Shown here: positions 40,671-49,115 of the stretch, in pieces
How the letters are laid out: each line of letters starts with the position of its first letter
How positions within the stretch are numbered: position 1 is the first letter of the stretch
Assembly: GCF_019048065.1 (NCBI RefSeq)
Contig: NZ_CP077291.1
Coordinates: forward strand, 1,674,001 to 1,738,000
DNA: 64,000 bases
DNA from: Citrobacter farmeri
GTDB lineage: Bacteria; Pseudomonadota; Gammaproteobacteria; Enterobacterales; Enterobacteriaceae
Direction: 5' to 3'
The notes under the pieces: model-generated
Database searches by the model: none
What the model saw: the letters and a program-made list of their open reading frames with translations, nothing else
What the model was told of the DNA's origin: nothing
Position numbers and translations under genes: made by a program

Positions 40671-41273
40671 ATGCTGAAACGTGCATTTGATATTATCGTA
40701 TCTTCAATACTTCTGATCTGTTTATCACCCATAATCGGTGTGACATATATCCTTGTCAGAAATAAACTAGGAAAACCAGCATTTTTCAGGCAACTCCGCC
40801 CGGGCAAGAATGGGGTTTCCTTTGAAATGATAAAATTTCGCAGTATGAAAGATGCTGTAGATAACCAGGGGAATCCACTCTCTGATGAAGAGCGCTTAAC
40901 CTCCTTTGGGAGAAAAATTAGAGCACTGAGTCTCGATGAGCTGCCTGAATTATGGAATGTGCTTAAAGGAGACATGAGTCTTGTTGGGCCCAGGCCTTTG
41001 CTGATGAGCTATCTGGAACTCTACGACGATGAACAAAAGCGTCGTCATGAAGTGCAACCAGGTATTACGGGTTGGGCGCAAGTGAATGGACGTAATGCCT
41101 TAAGCTGGGAGGAGAAATTTAAGCTGGATGTCTGGTATGTTGATAACCATTCTTTATGGCTTGATATAAAAATACTCATTCTTACCGTTAAGAAAGTATT
41201 CATAAAGGAAGGGATCTCTTCTGAAGGACATGCAACTATGCCTGTTTTTAAAGGAAAAAAATCTGATGAATAA
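40671..41273 (+). CDS. Small PglC-like phosphoglycosyl transferase
   Basis: Monotopic membrane enzyme that moves a sugar-1-phosphate from a UDP-sugar to undecaprenyl phosphate, so it probably starts the O-unit. It is the minimal form (200 residues): one re-entrant hydrophobic helix (about 7-30, IIVSSILLICLSPIIGVTYI), KFRSMK at 55-60, the catalytic Asp89-Glu90 (SLDELPEL) and GPRP at 107-110, ending with GITGWAQVNGRN. WcaJ in this window is the large form of the same family. Start at 40671 gives the conserved MLKRAFDII. PglC relatives use N-acetylated 4-amino-4,6-dideoxy sugars; this fits the enzymes encoded next to it. It overlaps the ATP-grasp gene by 8 bases. Confidence 0.93.
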   Translation: MLKRAFDIIVSSILLICLSPIIGVTYILVRNKLGKPAFFRQLRPGKNGVSFEMIKFRSMKDAVDNQGNPLSDEERLTSFGRKIRALSLDELPELWNVLKGDMSLVGPRPLLMSYLELYDDEQKRRHEVQPGITGWAQVNGRNALSWEEKFKLDVWYVDNHSLWLDIKILILTVKKVFIKEGISSEGHATMPVFKGKKSDE

Positions 41274-42237
41274 TGTTCTTATCCTGTCCGCAGGGCGACG
41301 AGTTGAGTTAGTCATAGCATTTCGTGAGGCAATGGATAAGCTCAATATCCAGGGTAAAATCATGTGTACGGATATGGTCCCCGAATTATCGTCAGCTTGC
41401 CTTGTTGCTGACGAATTTTTCACCGTACCTCGTGCTACTGATAGTTCATATGTTGATGTGCTTAGAGATATTTGTCAGGAAAATTCGATTAAACTCGTCA
41501 TTCCTACAATTGACACAGATTTAGAAAAACTGAGTTATGCTAAAGATAGTTTTAATAAATTCGGCTGTCACATTTCTGTCCCCGACCCCAAATTTGTTGC
41601 TGCGTGTCGTGATAAGCGTAAAACTGCAGATCTTTTTCAATCATTACAAATAGCCTCACCTGTAATTTACGATAGTAATTCAATGGCCTTTCCTTGTTTC
41701 TGCAAGCCCTACAACGGTAGCAGCAGCATTGGTGCTTTTGTGATACAGAGTGCAACAGATCTTACAAATGAAATACTCACAAATAAAAATAATATGTTTA
41801 TGGAGCTTATTGGTAAGGATTACATTGAAGTAACTGTTGACTGTTATTTCTCAAAAGACCATGAGTTGAAGTGTCTTGTTCCCCGTGAGCGCATCGAAGT
41901 TCGTAGCGGCGAGGTGAGTAAAGGGGTGACAAGAAAAGGTCTGGTGTATGATTATTTATTTAAACGCTTGAGAAAAATTCCTGGCGTCGTAGGGTGTGTC
42001 ACCGTACAACTTTTTTATAATAAAATATCAGGTGATATCAAAGGACTTGAAATCAACCCGCGGTTTGGTGGTGGATATCCTTTGTCGTATGCTGCTGGCG
42101 CAGATTATCCTCTGTATCTTATAAATGAGTATATCAATCATGAAACTGTCGGTTTTTTTGATAACTGGGAGCCGAATCTTTTGATGTTACGATATGATGC
42201 TAAGGTATTATCTCATGAATATCCAGATATCAACTAA
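41266..42237 (+). CDS. ATP-grasp ligase, substrate unknown
   Basis: A 323-residue ATP-grasp enzyme, related in outline to the carbamoyl-phosphate synthase large-chain/PurK type. The N-terminal preATP-grasp part starts NNVLILSAGRRVELV, with MVPELSSACLVADEFFTVP at 38-56. The ATP-binding half has the lysine and glycine loop KPYNGSSSIG (147-156), MELIGKDYIEVTVD (179-192) and the metal-binding EINPRFGGGY (262-271). Such enzymes join a carboxylate to an amine through an acyl phosphate. Next to an aminotransferase that makes an amino sugar, the likely job is acylation of that amine, perhaps with an amino acid; this is inference. Start chosen at 41266 (AAGGA upstream). It is coupled to both neighbours by overlaps (8 and 23 bases). 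Confidence 0.85.
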   Translation: MNNVLILSAGRRVELVIAFREAMDKLNIQGKIMCTDMVPELSSACLVADEFFTVPRATDSSYVDVLRDICQENSIKLVIPTIDTDLEKLSYAKDSFNKFGCHISVPDPKFVAACRDKRKTADLFQSLQIASPVIYDSNSMAFPCFCKPYNGSSSIGAFVIQSATDLTNEILTNKNNMFMELIGKDYIEVTVDCYFSKDHELKCLVPRERIEVRSGEVSKGVTRKGLVYDYLFKRLRKIPGVVGCVTVQLFYNKISGDIKGLEINPRFGGGYPLSYAAGADYPLYLINEYINHETVGFFDNWEPNLLMLRYDAKVLSHEYPDIN

Positions 42238-42886
42238 TAGCTTCTGGGTATTTGATTTAGACGACACTTTATTTAAAGAAGTAGATTTCAGAGATTCCGG
42301 GTTCGAGTTTGTACGACAAGAGATCATAAAACTGTACCAGCGAGATATTATCGATTTGGTTATCCGTTATCGTGAAGGATATTCAGCTGATCTCTTCTCT
42401 GATATCTGCTGTTTCCTGAATCTTCCTGAGACATCAAAGAATCAGTTTCTCTGGATGTACAGAAATCATTTCCCATCAATCGATATTGAAAGGGAGATTT
42501 TGTCTATACTTAACAGTTTGAAAGATACAACACTTGGCGTAGCCATTCTAACGGATGGACGGAGTGTCACGCAAAGAAATAAAATTAACGCCCTAAGCTT
42601 AAATACCTTTCCTGTCTTTATTTCAGAGGAGTTTGATAACTCAGAAAAACCTGAGTCAAAGCGATTTGAGCTAATACAGTCTTTTCATCAGAACTGCACA
42701 TATGTTTATGTAGGGGATAATGTCAAAAAAGATTTTATTACTCCTAATCAGATGGGGTGGACAACAATAGGTATTAAAGATGATGGGCGTAATATCCATA
42801 AGCAAAACCATATTCTTTCAGAAAAATATCTCCCACATATTTGGTTGCAATCAATTTCAGAACTTAAAGGAATTTTACCATGTTAA
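42215..42886 (+). CDS. HAD-family hydrolase in O-antigen cluster, substrate unknown
   Basis: A 223-residue haloacid-dehalogenase-type phosphatase. Motif I FDLDDTLF (nucleophile Asp14, acid Asp16) is near the N-terminus, motif II is ILTDGRS, motif III lysine lies in EKPESKRF, and motif IV is YVGDNVKKDF, so all catalytic residues are present. The helical cap lies at about 25-95. It overlaps the ATP-grasp gene by 23 bases and the aminotransferase by 7, so the three are made together. Its substrate cannot be read from sequence; it might dephosphorylate a precursor used by the ligase, or act as a clean-up enzyme. Start at 42215 has AAGG nine bases upstream. Confidence 0.85.
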   Translation: MNIQISTNSFWVFDLDDTLFKEVDFRDSGFEFVRQEIIKLYQRDIIDLVIRYREGYSADLFSDICCFLNLPETSKNQFLWMYRNHFPSIDIEREILSILNSLKDTTLGVAILTDGRSVTQRNKINALSLNTFPVFISEEFDNSEKPESKRFELIQSFHQNCTYVYVGDNVKKDFITPNQMGWTTIGIKDDGRNIHKQNHILSEKYLPHIWLQSISELKGILPC

Positions 42887-44055
42887 ACACTAAGTTCTCA
42901 CCGTGGCCTTCGTTTACAAAAGAAGAAGCCGATGCGGTGTCCTCCGTTCTGCTGTCAAACAAAGTAAACTATTGGACAGGGAATGAGTGCCGCCTGTTTG
43001 AACAGGAATTTGCTGAATGGGTGGGTACTAAATATGCAGTTGCATTAAGCAATGGCACATTGGCGCTAGACGTTGCTCTCAAAGCGTTAAATATCGGTCA
43101 TGGAGATGATGTTATTGTCACTTCCCGTACTTTTTTAGCGTCAGCATCATGCATTGTTACTGCAGGAGCCAATCCGGTCTTTGCCGATGTGGATTTGAAT
43201 AGCCAGTGTATTACTGCGGAGACTATTTCCGCGGTTTTAACACCGCATACAAAAGCCATTATCGTTGTGCATCTGGCCGGTATGCCTGCTGAGATGGATC
43301 CCATTATGGCTCTGGCAGAGAAGCATAACCTTTACGTCATTGAGGATTGTGCCCAGGCACATGGTGCAAGCTATAAAGGAAAACGAGTAGGTAGTATTGG
43401 TCATATTGCCGCATGGTCCTTCTGTCAGGATAAAATTATGACAACTGGTGGGGAAGGCGGGATGGTGACGACAAATGATAAATCTCTGTGGTCCTCGATG
43501 TGGAGTTATAAGGATCATGGGAAAAGCTATGATGCCGTATACAATCGTGAGCATAAGCCTGGTTTCAGGTGGCTCCATGAATCATTTGGCACTAACTGGC
43601 GTATGCTTGAAATGCAAGGTGCAATCGGGCGTATTCAGTTAAAGCGTATGGCGGAATGGACTCAACGTCGTCAGGAAAACGGCAGGGCAATAGATGAAGC
43701 ATTGGCCGATCTGAACGGCGTCAGAATAGTGAATGTTCCTGACTATATTGAGCATGCGGAATATAAACACTATCTGTTCATTAAGCCATCAGCATTAAAA
43801 GCGGGTTGGACTCGAGACCGCATTATTGATGAAATTAACGATGCTGGAGTACCTTGCTATCAGGGGAGCTGTTCAGAAATTTATCGTGAAAAGGCGTTCG
43901 AGAACACCGGATGGCGTCCGGCAATATCCCTGCCTAATGCAGTCGAGCTTGGCGAGACCAGCCTGATGTTCCTGGTTCATCCAACATTAACGCCATCAGA
44001 AATTAAATTAACATGTGAAGTTGCTCGTAAGGTTTTGATGAGTGCTCTTATTTAA
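42880..44055 (+). CDS. DegT/DnrJ/EryC1-family sugar aminotransferase
   Basis: PLP-dependent enzyme of 391 residues that probably aminates C4 of the UDP-4-keto-6-deoxy-GlcNAc made by the dehydratase at 44140, using glutamate. The cofactor sites are visible: SNGTLALDVAL (57-67), Asp156 in VIEDCAQAHGA (pairs with the pyridine nitrogen), and Lys185 in FCQDKIMTTGGEGGM (Schiff base). Whether the product is UDP-QuiNAc4N (PglE-like) or the C4 epimer FucNAc4N cannot be decided by eye. It is less AT-rich than the two genes before it. Confidence 0.9.
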   Translation: MLNTKFSPWPSFTKEEADAVSSVLLSNKVNYWTGNECRLFEQEFAEWVGTKYAVALSNGTLALDVALKALNIGHGDDVIVTSRTFLASASCIVTAGANPVFADVDLNSQCITAETISAVLTPHTKAIIVVHLAGMPAEMDPIMALAEKHNLYVIEDCAQAHGASYKGKRVGSIGHIAAWSFCQDKIMTTGGEGGMVTTNDKSLWSSMWSYKDHGKSYDAVYNREHKPGFRWLHESFGTNWRMLEMQGAIGRIQLKRMAEWTQRRQENGRAIDEALADLNGVRIVNVPDYIEHAEYKHYLFIKPSALKAGWTRDRIIDEINDAGVPCYQGSCSEIYREKAFENTGWRPAISLPNAVELGETSLMFLVHPTLTPSEIKLTCEVARKVLMSALI

Positions 44056-44093
44056 CAACCACTGTAAATGATAAGTATCAACTAACCTTGCTT

Positions 44094-44116
44094 GAGGTGG
44101 CAGAGCATGCCACCTC
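44094..44116 (+). terminator. Hairpin between aminotransferase and dehydratase genes
   Basis: Inverted repeat GAGGTGGCA/TGCCACCTC with a 5-base loop, in the 84-base gap. No T-run follows, so full termination is unlikely; it may protect or attenuate the mRNA. Confidence 0.5.
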
Positions 44117-44139
44117 CTCTATAAAGAATGTGGTAAAGA

Positions 44140-46056
44140 ATGTTAACGCAATTACTCAGTTTGCCTCGTAATATAAAACGCATAATCATGGTGGCAATAG
44201 ATTTTGTCCTATTGCTTATCGCTTTTTGGGGGGCTTTTTGGGTCCGAATGGATGTTTCTGCACCTTATACTAGCTACGAGCACTGGAAGTTACTTGCTTG
44301 CCTTATCCTTGTTACGGTCTGTATCTTTATCAAAATGGGACTGTATCGTACCGTGCTACGGTATGTTACCGCGAAGATTTTTGTTACTGCGCTGCTTGGT
44401 CTTTCTGTCTCAACATTATTATTGATCACGTTATCTTATTTTTTTGACATCTTTCTACCACGTACGATTCCTATTATTTATTTTGCGTTCTCGCTGTTAT
44501 TCATCTGTGGGTCACGATTACTGTTCAGAATGATGCTGACTTATGCTGTACGGGGACGAACGCCTGTTATAATTTATGGCGCTGGCGCGTCTGGACGACA
44601 ACTACTGACTGCGCTAAGACAGGTTGATGAATATTTCCCTGTTGCATTTATTGATGATAACCCGTTACTGAACAAAGTCGTCATTCATGGGGTGACAGTT
44701 TACTCTCGGAAGAATATCGAAAGGTTGGTTTCTCGCTATGGTATCAAAAAGATATTACTGGCGATGCCATCGATATCAATAGAGAAAAGAAAAGAAGTGA
44801 TCACCTATCTGGAAGATTTTCCTTGCGAGGTTCTGTCTATACCTGGCATGGTCGATCTTGTTGAAGGTAAAGCTCAAATTATGGCTTTGAAAAAAGTTTC
44901 TATTGATGACCTTTTGGGGCGAGAGCCTGTTTCTCCTGATGCAGAACTGTTGGCTAAAAATATCCGTGGTAAAGTAGTGATGGTCACCGGCGCAGGAGGT
45001 TCTATCGGTTCTGAAATCTGTCGTCAGATTATTTCTCAGGTACCCAAAATACTTATTTTGTTTGAGGTTTCAGAATTCGCGCTTTATTCTATTGAAAAAG
45101 AATTAGTGATGCTTGCTCAGAATAGTCAAAGCAACGTTGTAATAATTCCGCTAATGGGGTCAGTACAAAAATTGCACCGACTGGAAACCATTATGCGAGC
45201 TTTCAATGTCAATACTGTCTATCATGCTGCGGCGTATAAACACGTTCCATTAGTTGAGTATAATGTTGTGGAGGGTGTGAGAAACAATATATTTGGCACT
45301 CTTTATTGTGCTCAGGCTGCAATATCCTCAGGTGTTGAAACCTTTATTCTTGTTTCCACAGATAAAGCGGTGAGACCGACAAATACCATGGGCGCGACGA
45401 AGCGCGTAGCCGAACTTGTGCTACAAGCTTTAGCGCTTGAGCAATCGACAACCTGTTTTAGCATGGTTCGATTCGGTAACGTTTTAGGCTCATCGGGCTC
45501 TGTCGTTCCATTATTTGAAAAACAAATCGAACAAGGCGGTCCGGTCACTCTGACACATAAAGACATCATCCGCTATTTCATGACAATCCCCGAAGCCTCT
45601 CAGCTTGTTATTCAGGCTGGCGCTATGGCCAAAGGGGGGGATGTTTTTGTCCTGGATATGGGGGATCCTGTCAGGATTTATGATCTTGCAACGCGGATGA
45701 TTAAGCTTTGCGGTTTGAAAATTAAGGATGAATCAAATCCGGATGGCGATATAGAGATTAGTATTACTGGTCTACGTCCAGGGGAAAAATTGTATGAAGA
45801 ACTGCTGATTGGTGAACAGGTTCTTGGTACATCACATCCGAGGATTATGACGGCCCACGAGGATATGCTCAGTTGGACAGAACTTGAAAATTACCTTGAG
45901 CAGATGGATGCGGCGTGTACCAATTTTGAGCACGATGTCATCCGTAATCTCTTGCTTGAAATACCGACAGGTTTTCAACCCACTGATGGCATTTGCGACC
46001 TGGTCTGGTATGCAAAGCATAATGTCGCTGGGTACAATCTGAATGTGACATGCTGA
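44140..46056 (+). CDS. Membrane-bound UDP-GlcNAc 4,6-dehydratase (WbpM/PglF/FlmA-like)
   Basis: Retaining 4,6-dehydratase producing UDP-2-acetamido-2,6-dideoxy-alpha-D-xylo-4-hexulose, the precursor of QuiNAc, QuiNAc4N and FucNAc4N sugars. The 638 residues form four membrane segments in about 15-130, a first Rossmann domain (YGAGASG at 146-152) and a second catalytic one (GAGGSIG at 284-290). The active site has STDKA at 406-410 and the Met417/Lys421 pair (TMGATK), the form seen in WbpM in place of Tyr-x3-Lys. It is last in the O-antigen cluster, before gnd. It may supply the aminotransferase upstream. Alternative: precursor of plain QuiNAc or D-FucNAc, though no reductase gene for that is nearby. 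Confidence 0.92.
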   Translation: MLTQLLSLPRNIKRIIMVAIDFVLLLIAFWGAFWVRMDVSAPYTSYEHWKLLACLILVTVCIFIKMGLYRTVLRYVTAKIFVTALLGLSVSTLLLITLSYFFDIFLPRTIPIIYFAFSLLFICGSRLLFRMMLTYAVRGRTPVIIYGAGASGRQLLTALRQVDEYFPVAFIDDNPLLNKVVIHGVTVYSRKNIERLVSRYGIKKILLAMPSISIEKRKEVITYLEDFPCEVLSIPGMVDLVEGKAQIMALKKVSIDDLLGREPVSPDAELLAKNIRGKVVMVTGAGGSIGSEICRQIISQVPKILILFEVSEFALYSIEKELVMLAQNSQSNVVIIPLMGSVQKLHRLETIMRAFNVNTVYHAAAYKHVPLVEYNVVEGVRNNIFGTLYCAQAAISSGVETFILVSTDKAVRPTNTMGATKRVAELVLQALALEQSTTCFSMVRFGNVLGSSGSVVPLFEKQIEQGGPVTLTHKDIIRYFMTIPEASQLVIQAGAMAKGGDVFVLDMGDPVRIYDLATRMIKLCGLKIKDESNPDGDIEISITGLRPGEKLYEELLIGEQVLGTSHPRIMTAHEDMLSWTELENYLEQMDAACTNFEHDVIRNLLLEIPTGFQPTDGICDLVWYAKHNVAGYNLNVTC

Positions 46057-46164
46057 GTAAGCGCATCAACTGCTATCAACTTTTAGCTATCCTGAGTTAA
46101 CATCTGCAATACATTTCAAGCCGCGCATACGTCGCGCGGTGACCACACCTGACAGGAGTATGTA

Positions 46165-47571
46165 ATGTCCAAGCAACAGATCGGCGTCGTCGGTATGGCA
46201 GTGATGGGGCGCAACCTGGCGCTCAACATCGAGAGCCGTGGTTATACCGTCTCCGTGTTCAACCGCTCCCGTGAAAAGACCGAAGAAGTGATTGCCGAGA
46301 ACCCGGGCAAGAAACTGGTGCCTTACTACACGGTGAAAGAGTTTGTTGAATCTCTCGAAACGCCTCGTCGTATCCTGTTAATGGTGAAAGCGGGCGCGGG
46401 TACCGATGCTGCCATTGATTCTCTGAAACCGTATCTGGATAAAGGCGACATCATCATTGATGGCGGTAATACTTTCTTCCAGGACACCATTCGCCGTAAC
46501 CGCGAACTTTCTGCTGAAGGTTTCAATTTTATCGGCACTGGTGTTTCCGGTGGCGAAGAGGGTGCGCTGAAAGGGCCGTCTATCATGCCTGGCGGACAGA
46601 AAGAAGCCTACGAACTGGTTGCGCCGATTCTGACTAAGATCGCAGCGGTGGCTGAAGACGGCGAGCCTTGTGTGACTTACATCGGTGCTGATGGCGCAGG
46701 CCATTATGTGAAGATGGTTCACAATGGTATTGAATATGGTGACATGCAGCTTATCGCCGAAGCCTATTCTCTGCTGAAAGGCGGCCTGAATCTTTCTAAT
46801 GAAGAGCTGGCCAGCACCTTTACTGAGTGGAACAATGGTGAGTTGAGCAGCTACCTGATTGATATCACTAAAGACATCTTCACCAAAAAAGACGAAGAGG
46901 GTAAATACCTCGTTGATGTCATTCTGGATGAAGCGGCTAACAAAGGTACCGGTAAGTGGACCAGCCAGAGTTCTTTGGATCTCGGCGAACCGCTATCTCT
47001 GATTACCGAATCGGTCTTTGCGCGTTACATCTCCTCACTGAAAGATCAGCGCGTTGCTGCCTCTAAGGTCCTGACAGGTCCGAAAGCGCAACCTGCTGGT
47101 GATAAAGTTGAGTTTATTGAGAAAGTACGCCGTGCGTTGTACCTCGGTAAAATTGTTTCCTATGCGCAGGGCTTCTCTCAATTACGCGCAGCGTCTGACG
47201 AGTACAACTGGGATCTGAATTACGGTGAAATCGCGAAGATTTTCCGCGCAGGCTGCATTATTCGTGCGCAGTTCCTGCAGAAAATTACCGATGCCTATGC
47301 GAAGAATGCAGGCATTGCCAATCTTCTGCTGGATCCGTACTTCAAAAACATCGCTGACGAGTATCAGCAGGCGCTGCGTGATGTCGTCGCCTACGCCGTT
47401 CAGAATGGCATTCCGGTACCGACCTTCTCTGCAGCCGTTGCCTACTACGACAGCTACCGTGCAGAGGTGTTGCCGGCAAACCTAATCCAGGCGCAGCGTG
47501 ACTACTTTGGCGCGCATACCTATAAGCGTACTGATAAAGAAGGTGTTTTCCATACCGAATGGATGGATTAA
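46165..47571 (+). CDS. gnd: 6-phosphogluconate dehydrogenase, decarboxylating
   Basis: Oxidises 6-phosphogluconate to ribulose-5-phosphate and CO2 with NADP+ (pentose phosphate pathway). The 468 residues show the Rossmann motif [14 protein letters not shown] at the N-terminus, the signature [16 protein letters not shown] and the catalytic-helix region [14 protein letters not shown]. An AGGAG ribosome site precedes the ATG. gnd borders the O-antigen cluster and often recombines with it. A strong terminator follows. Confidence 0.98.
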   Translation: MSKQQIGVVGMAVMGRNLALNIESRGYTVSVFNRSREKTEEVIAENPGKKLVPYYTVKEFVESLETPRRILLMVKAGAGTDAAIDSLKPYLDKGDIIIDGGNTFFQDTIRRNRELSAEGFNFIGTGVSGGEEGALKGPSIMPGGQKEAYELVAPILTKIAAVAEDGEPCVTYIGADGAGHYVKMVHNGIEYGDMQLIAEAYSLLKGGLNLSNEELASTFTEWNNGELSSYLIDITKDIFTKKDEEGKYLVDVILDEAANKGTGKWTSQSSLDLGEPLSLITESVFARYISSLKDQRVAASKVLTGPKAQPAGDKVEFIEKVRRALYLGKIVSYAQGFSQLRAASDEYNWDLNYGEIAKIFRAGCIIRAQFLQKITDAYAKNAGIANLLLDPYFKNIADEYQQALRDVVAYAVQNGIPVPTFSAAVAYYDSYRAEVLPANLIQAQRDYFGAHTYKRTDKEGVFHTEWMD

Positions 47572-47585
47572 GCACTTTATTTGTC

Positions 47586-47615
47586 AAAAAGCCCGGTTTA
47601 ACCGGGCTTTTTTTT
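47586..47615 (+). terminator. Intrinsic terminator after gnd
   Basis: Perfect stem AGCCCGGTT/AACCGGGCT with flanking A- and T-runs, 15 bases after the gnd stop. Confidence 0.95.
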
Positions 47616-47645
47616 ATCCTGATTCTTATTGCATAATCTCCATTG

Positions 47646-47662
47646 CTTAATATTAACTTAAT
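47646..47662 (+). promoter_or_regulatory. PmrA-box candidate upstream of ugd
   Basis: Direct repeat CTTAAT-N5-CTTAAT, the known PmrA half-site arrangement, 144-160 bases before ugd. PmrA control of ugd (for L-aminoarabinose lipid A modification) is established in Salmonella; the site here is read from sequence only. Confidence 0.65.
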
Positions 47663-47680
47663 ATTATCTATTTAGGATGA

Positions 47681-47694
47681 TAAAGAAAATCCTA
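47681..47694 (+). promoter_or_regulatory. RcsAB/RcsB-box candidate upstream of ugd
   Basis: TAAAGAAAATCCTA fits the RcsAB box consensus (TAAGAATATTCCTA) in its outer parts and matches 11 of 14 bases of the candidate box before wza. It lies 17 bases upstream of a TTGACA at 47711-47716 that could be the ugd -35; a possible -10 is TAAAAC at 47735-47740. Confidence 0.6.
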
Positions 47695-47805
47695 ATTGTA
47701 TTAGGCTTCGTTGACACGTTATTCGCACAGACGCTAAAACAATAATAACGTGTCAGGATGCGAATACATCATGATGTCTAATTAAGTTAATTCTGAGAGT
47801 AAGCA

Positions 47806-48972
47806 ATGAAAATTACCATCTCCGGTACCGGGTATGTTGGTCTGTCCAATGGTCTGCTAATCGCACAGCATCATGATGTTGTTGCGCTAGACATCATCCC
47901 TTCTCGTGTCGAAATGTTGAATGATCGGATATCTCCGATTGTTGATAAAGAAATTCAACAGTTCTTAACGTCGGAGAAAATTAAGTTTAAGGCTACGTTG
48001 GATAAACAAGATGCTTATCGAAACGCGGATTACGTTATTATTGCCACGCCGACTGATTATGATCCAAAAACAAATTACTTCAATACTTCCAGCGTAGAAT
48101 CAGTGATTCAGGATGTAACCGCGATTAATCCAGATGCCGTGATGATAATTAAATCCACCGTCCCGGTTGGATTTACCGCAGCGATGAAGAAGAAGTTTAA
48201 TACGCAAAATATCATTTTTTCTCCCGAGTTTTTGCGTGAAGGTAAGGCGCTTTATGACAACTTATATCCATCGCGTATTGTCATTGGCGAACGCTCTGAA
48301 CGAGCTGAGCGGTTTGCCGCCCTGCTTCAGGAAGGGGCGGTGAAGCAAGACATCCCAACGCTGTTTACGGATTCTACCGAAGCGGAAGCGATCAAACTCT
48401 TTGCCAACACCTATCTGGCGATGCGTGTTGCCTATTTTAACGAACTCGATAGCTACGCTGAAAGTTTAGGTTTAAATACCCGGCAGATCATCGAGGGGGT
48501 TTGTCTGGATCCACGTATTGGCAACCACTACAACAATCCCTCGTTTGGCTACGGTGGTTATTGCCTGCCAAAGGATACCAAGCAGCTTCTGGCGAATTAT
48601 CACTCAGTACCGAACAATATTATTTCCGCTATCGTTGATGCCAATCGCACCCGCAAAGACTTTATCGCCGATGCTGTTCTTGCCAGAAAGCCAAAAGTCG
48701 TGGGGATTTATCGTCTGATTATGAAGAGCGGCTCGGATAACTTCCGCGCATCTTCTATTCAGGGGATTATGAAACGTATAAAAGCCAAAGGGGTGGAAGT
48801 GGTGATTTATGAACCGGTGATGCAGGACGAGACGTTTTTCAACTCGCGAATCGAACGTGACTTGACGCAGTTTAAACAACAGGCTGACGTCATTATCTCG
48901 AACCGCATGGCTGAAGAGCTCAAAGATGTGTCCGAAAAAGTCTATACCCGGGACCTTTTTGGCAGTGATTGA
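47806..48972 (+). CDS. ugd: UDP-glucose 6-dehydrogenase
   Basis: Oxidises UDP-glucose to UDP-glucuronate with two NAD+, providing glucuronate for colanic acid and the precursor of L-aminoarabinose for lipid A. N-terminal NAD motif GTGYVG (residues 7-12); catalytic Cys253 lies in [14 protein letters not shown]. Length 388 is standard. It is transcribed from its own promoter region, which carries PmrA- and Rcs-type sites, linking it to envelope stress rather than to gnd. Confidence 0.98.
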   Translation: MKITISGTGYVGLSNGLLIAQHHDVVALDIIPSRVEMLNDRISPIVDKEIQQFLTSEKIKFKATLDKQDAYRNADYVIIATPTDYDPKTNYFNTSSVESVIQDVTAINPDAVMIIKSTVPVGFTAAMKKKFNTQNIIFSPEFLREGKALYDNLYPSRIVIGERSERAERFAALLQEGAVKQDIPTLFTDSTEAEAIKLFANTYLAMRVAYFNELDSYAESLGLNTRQIIEGVCLDPRIGNHYNNPSFGYGGYCLPKDTKQLLANYHSVPNNIISAIVDANRTRKDFIADAVLARKPKVVGIYRLIMKSGSDNFRASSIQGIMKRIKAKGVEVVIYEPVMQDETFFNSRIERDLTQFKQQADVIISNRMAEELKDVSEKVYTRDLFGSD

Positions 48973-49115
48973 TTAGTCAACTGAGGGGAAGGGAGTCCCT
49001 GATAATGGGGTAAAACCTACCAGAATTTTCGCAATCTTATTAAATTTCTTATGGCATAAATTGTGTTAATCGCTAAACTGTGGCGAGCTCAAGCTTTTTC
49101 TTATCTAGGGTAGTG

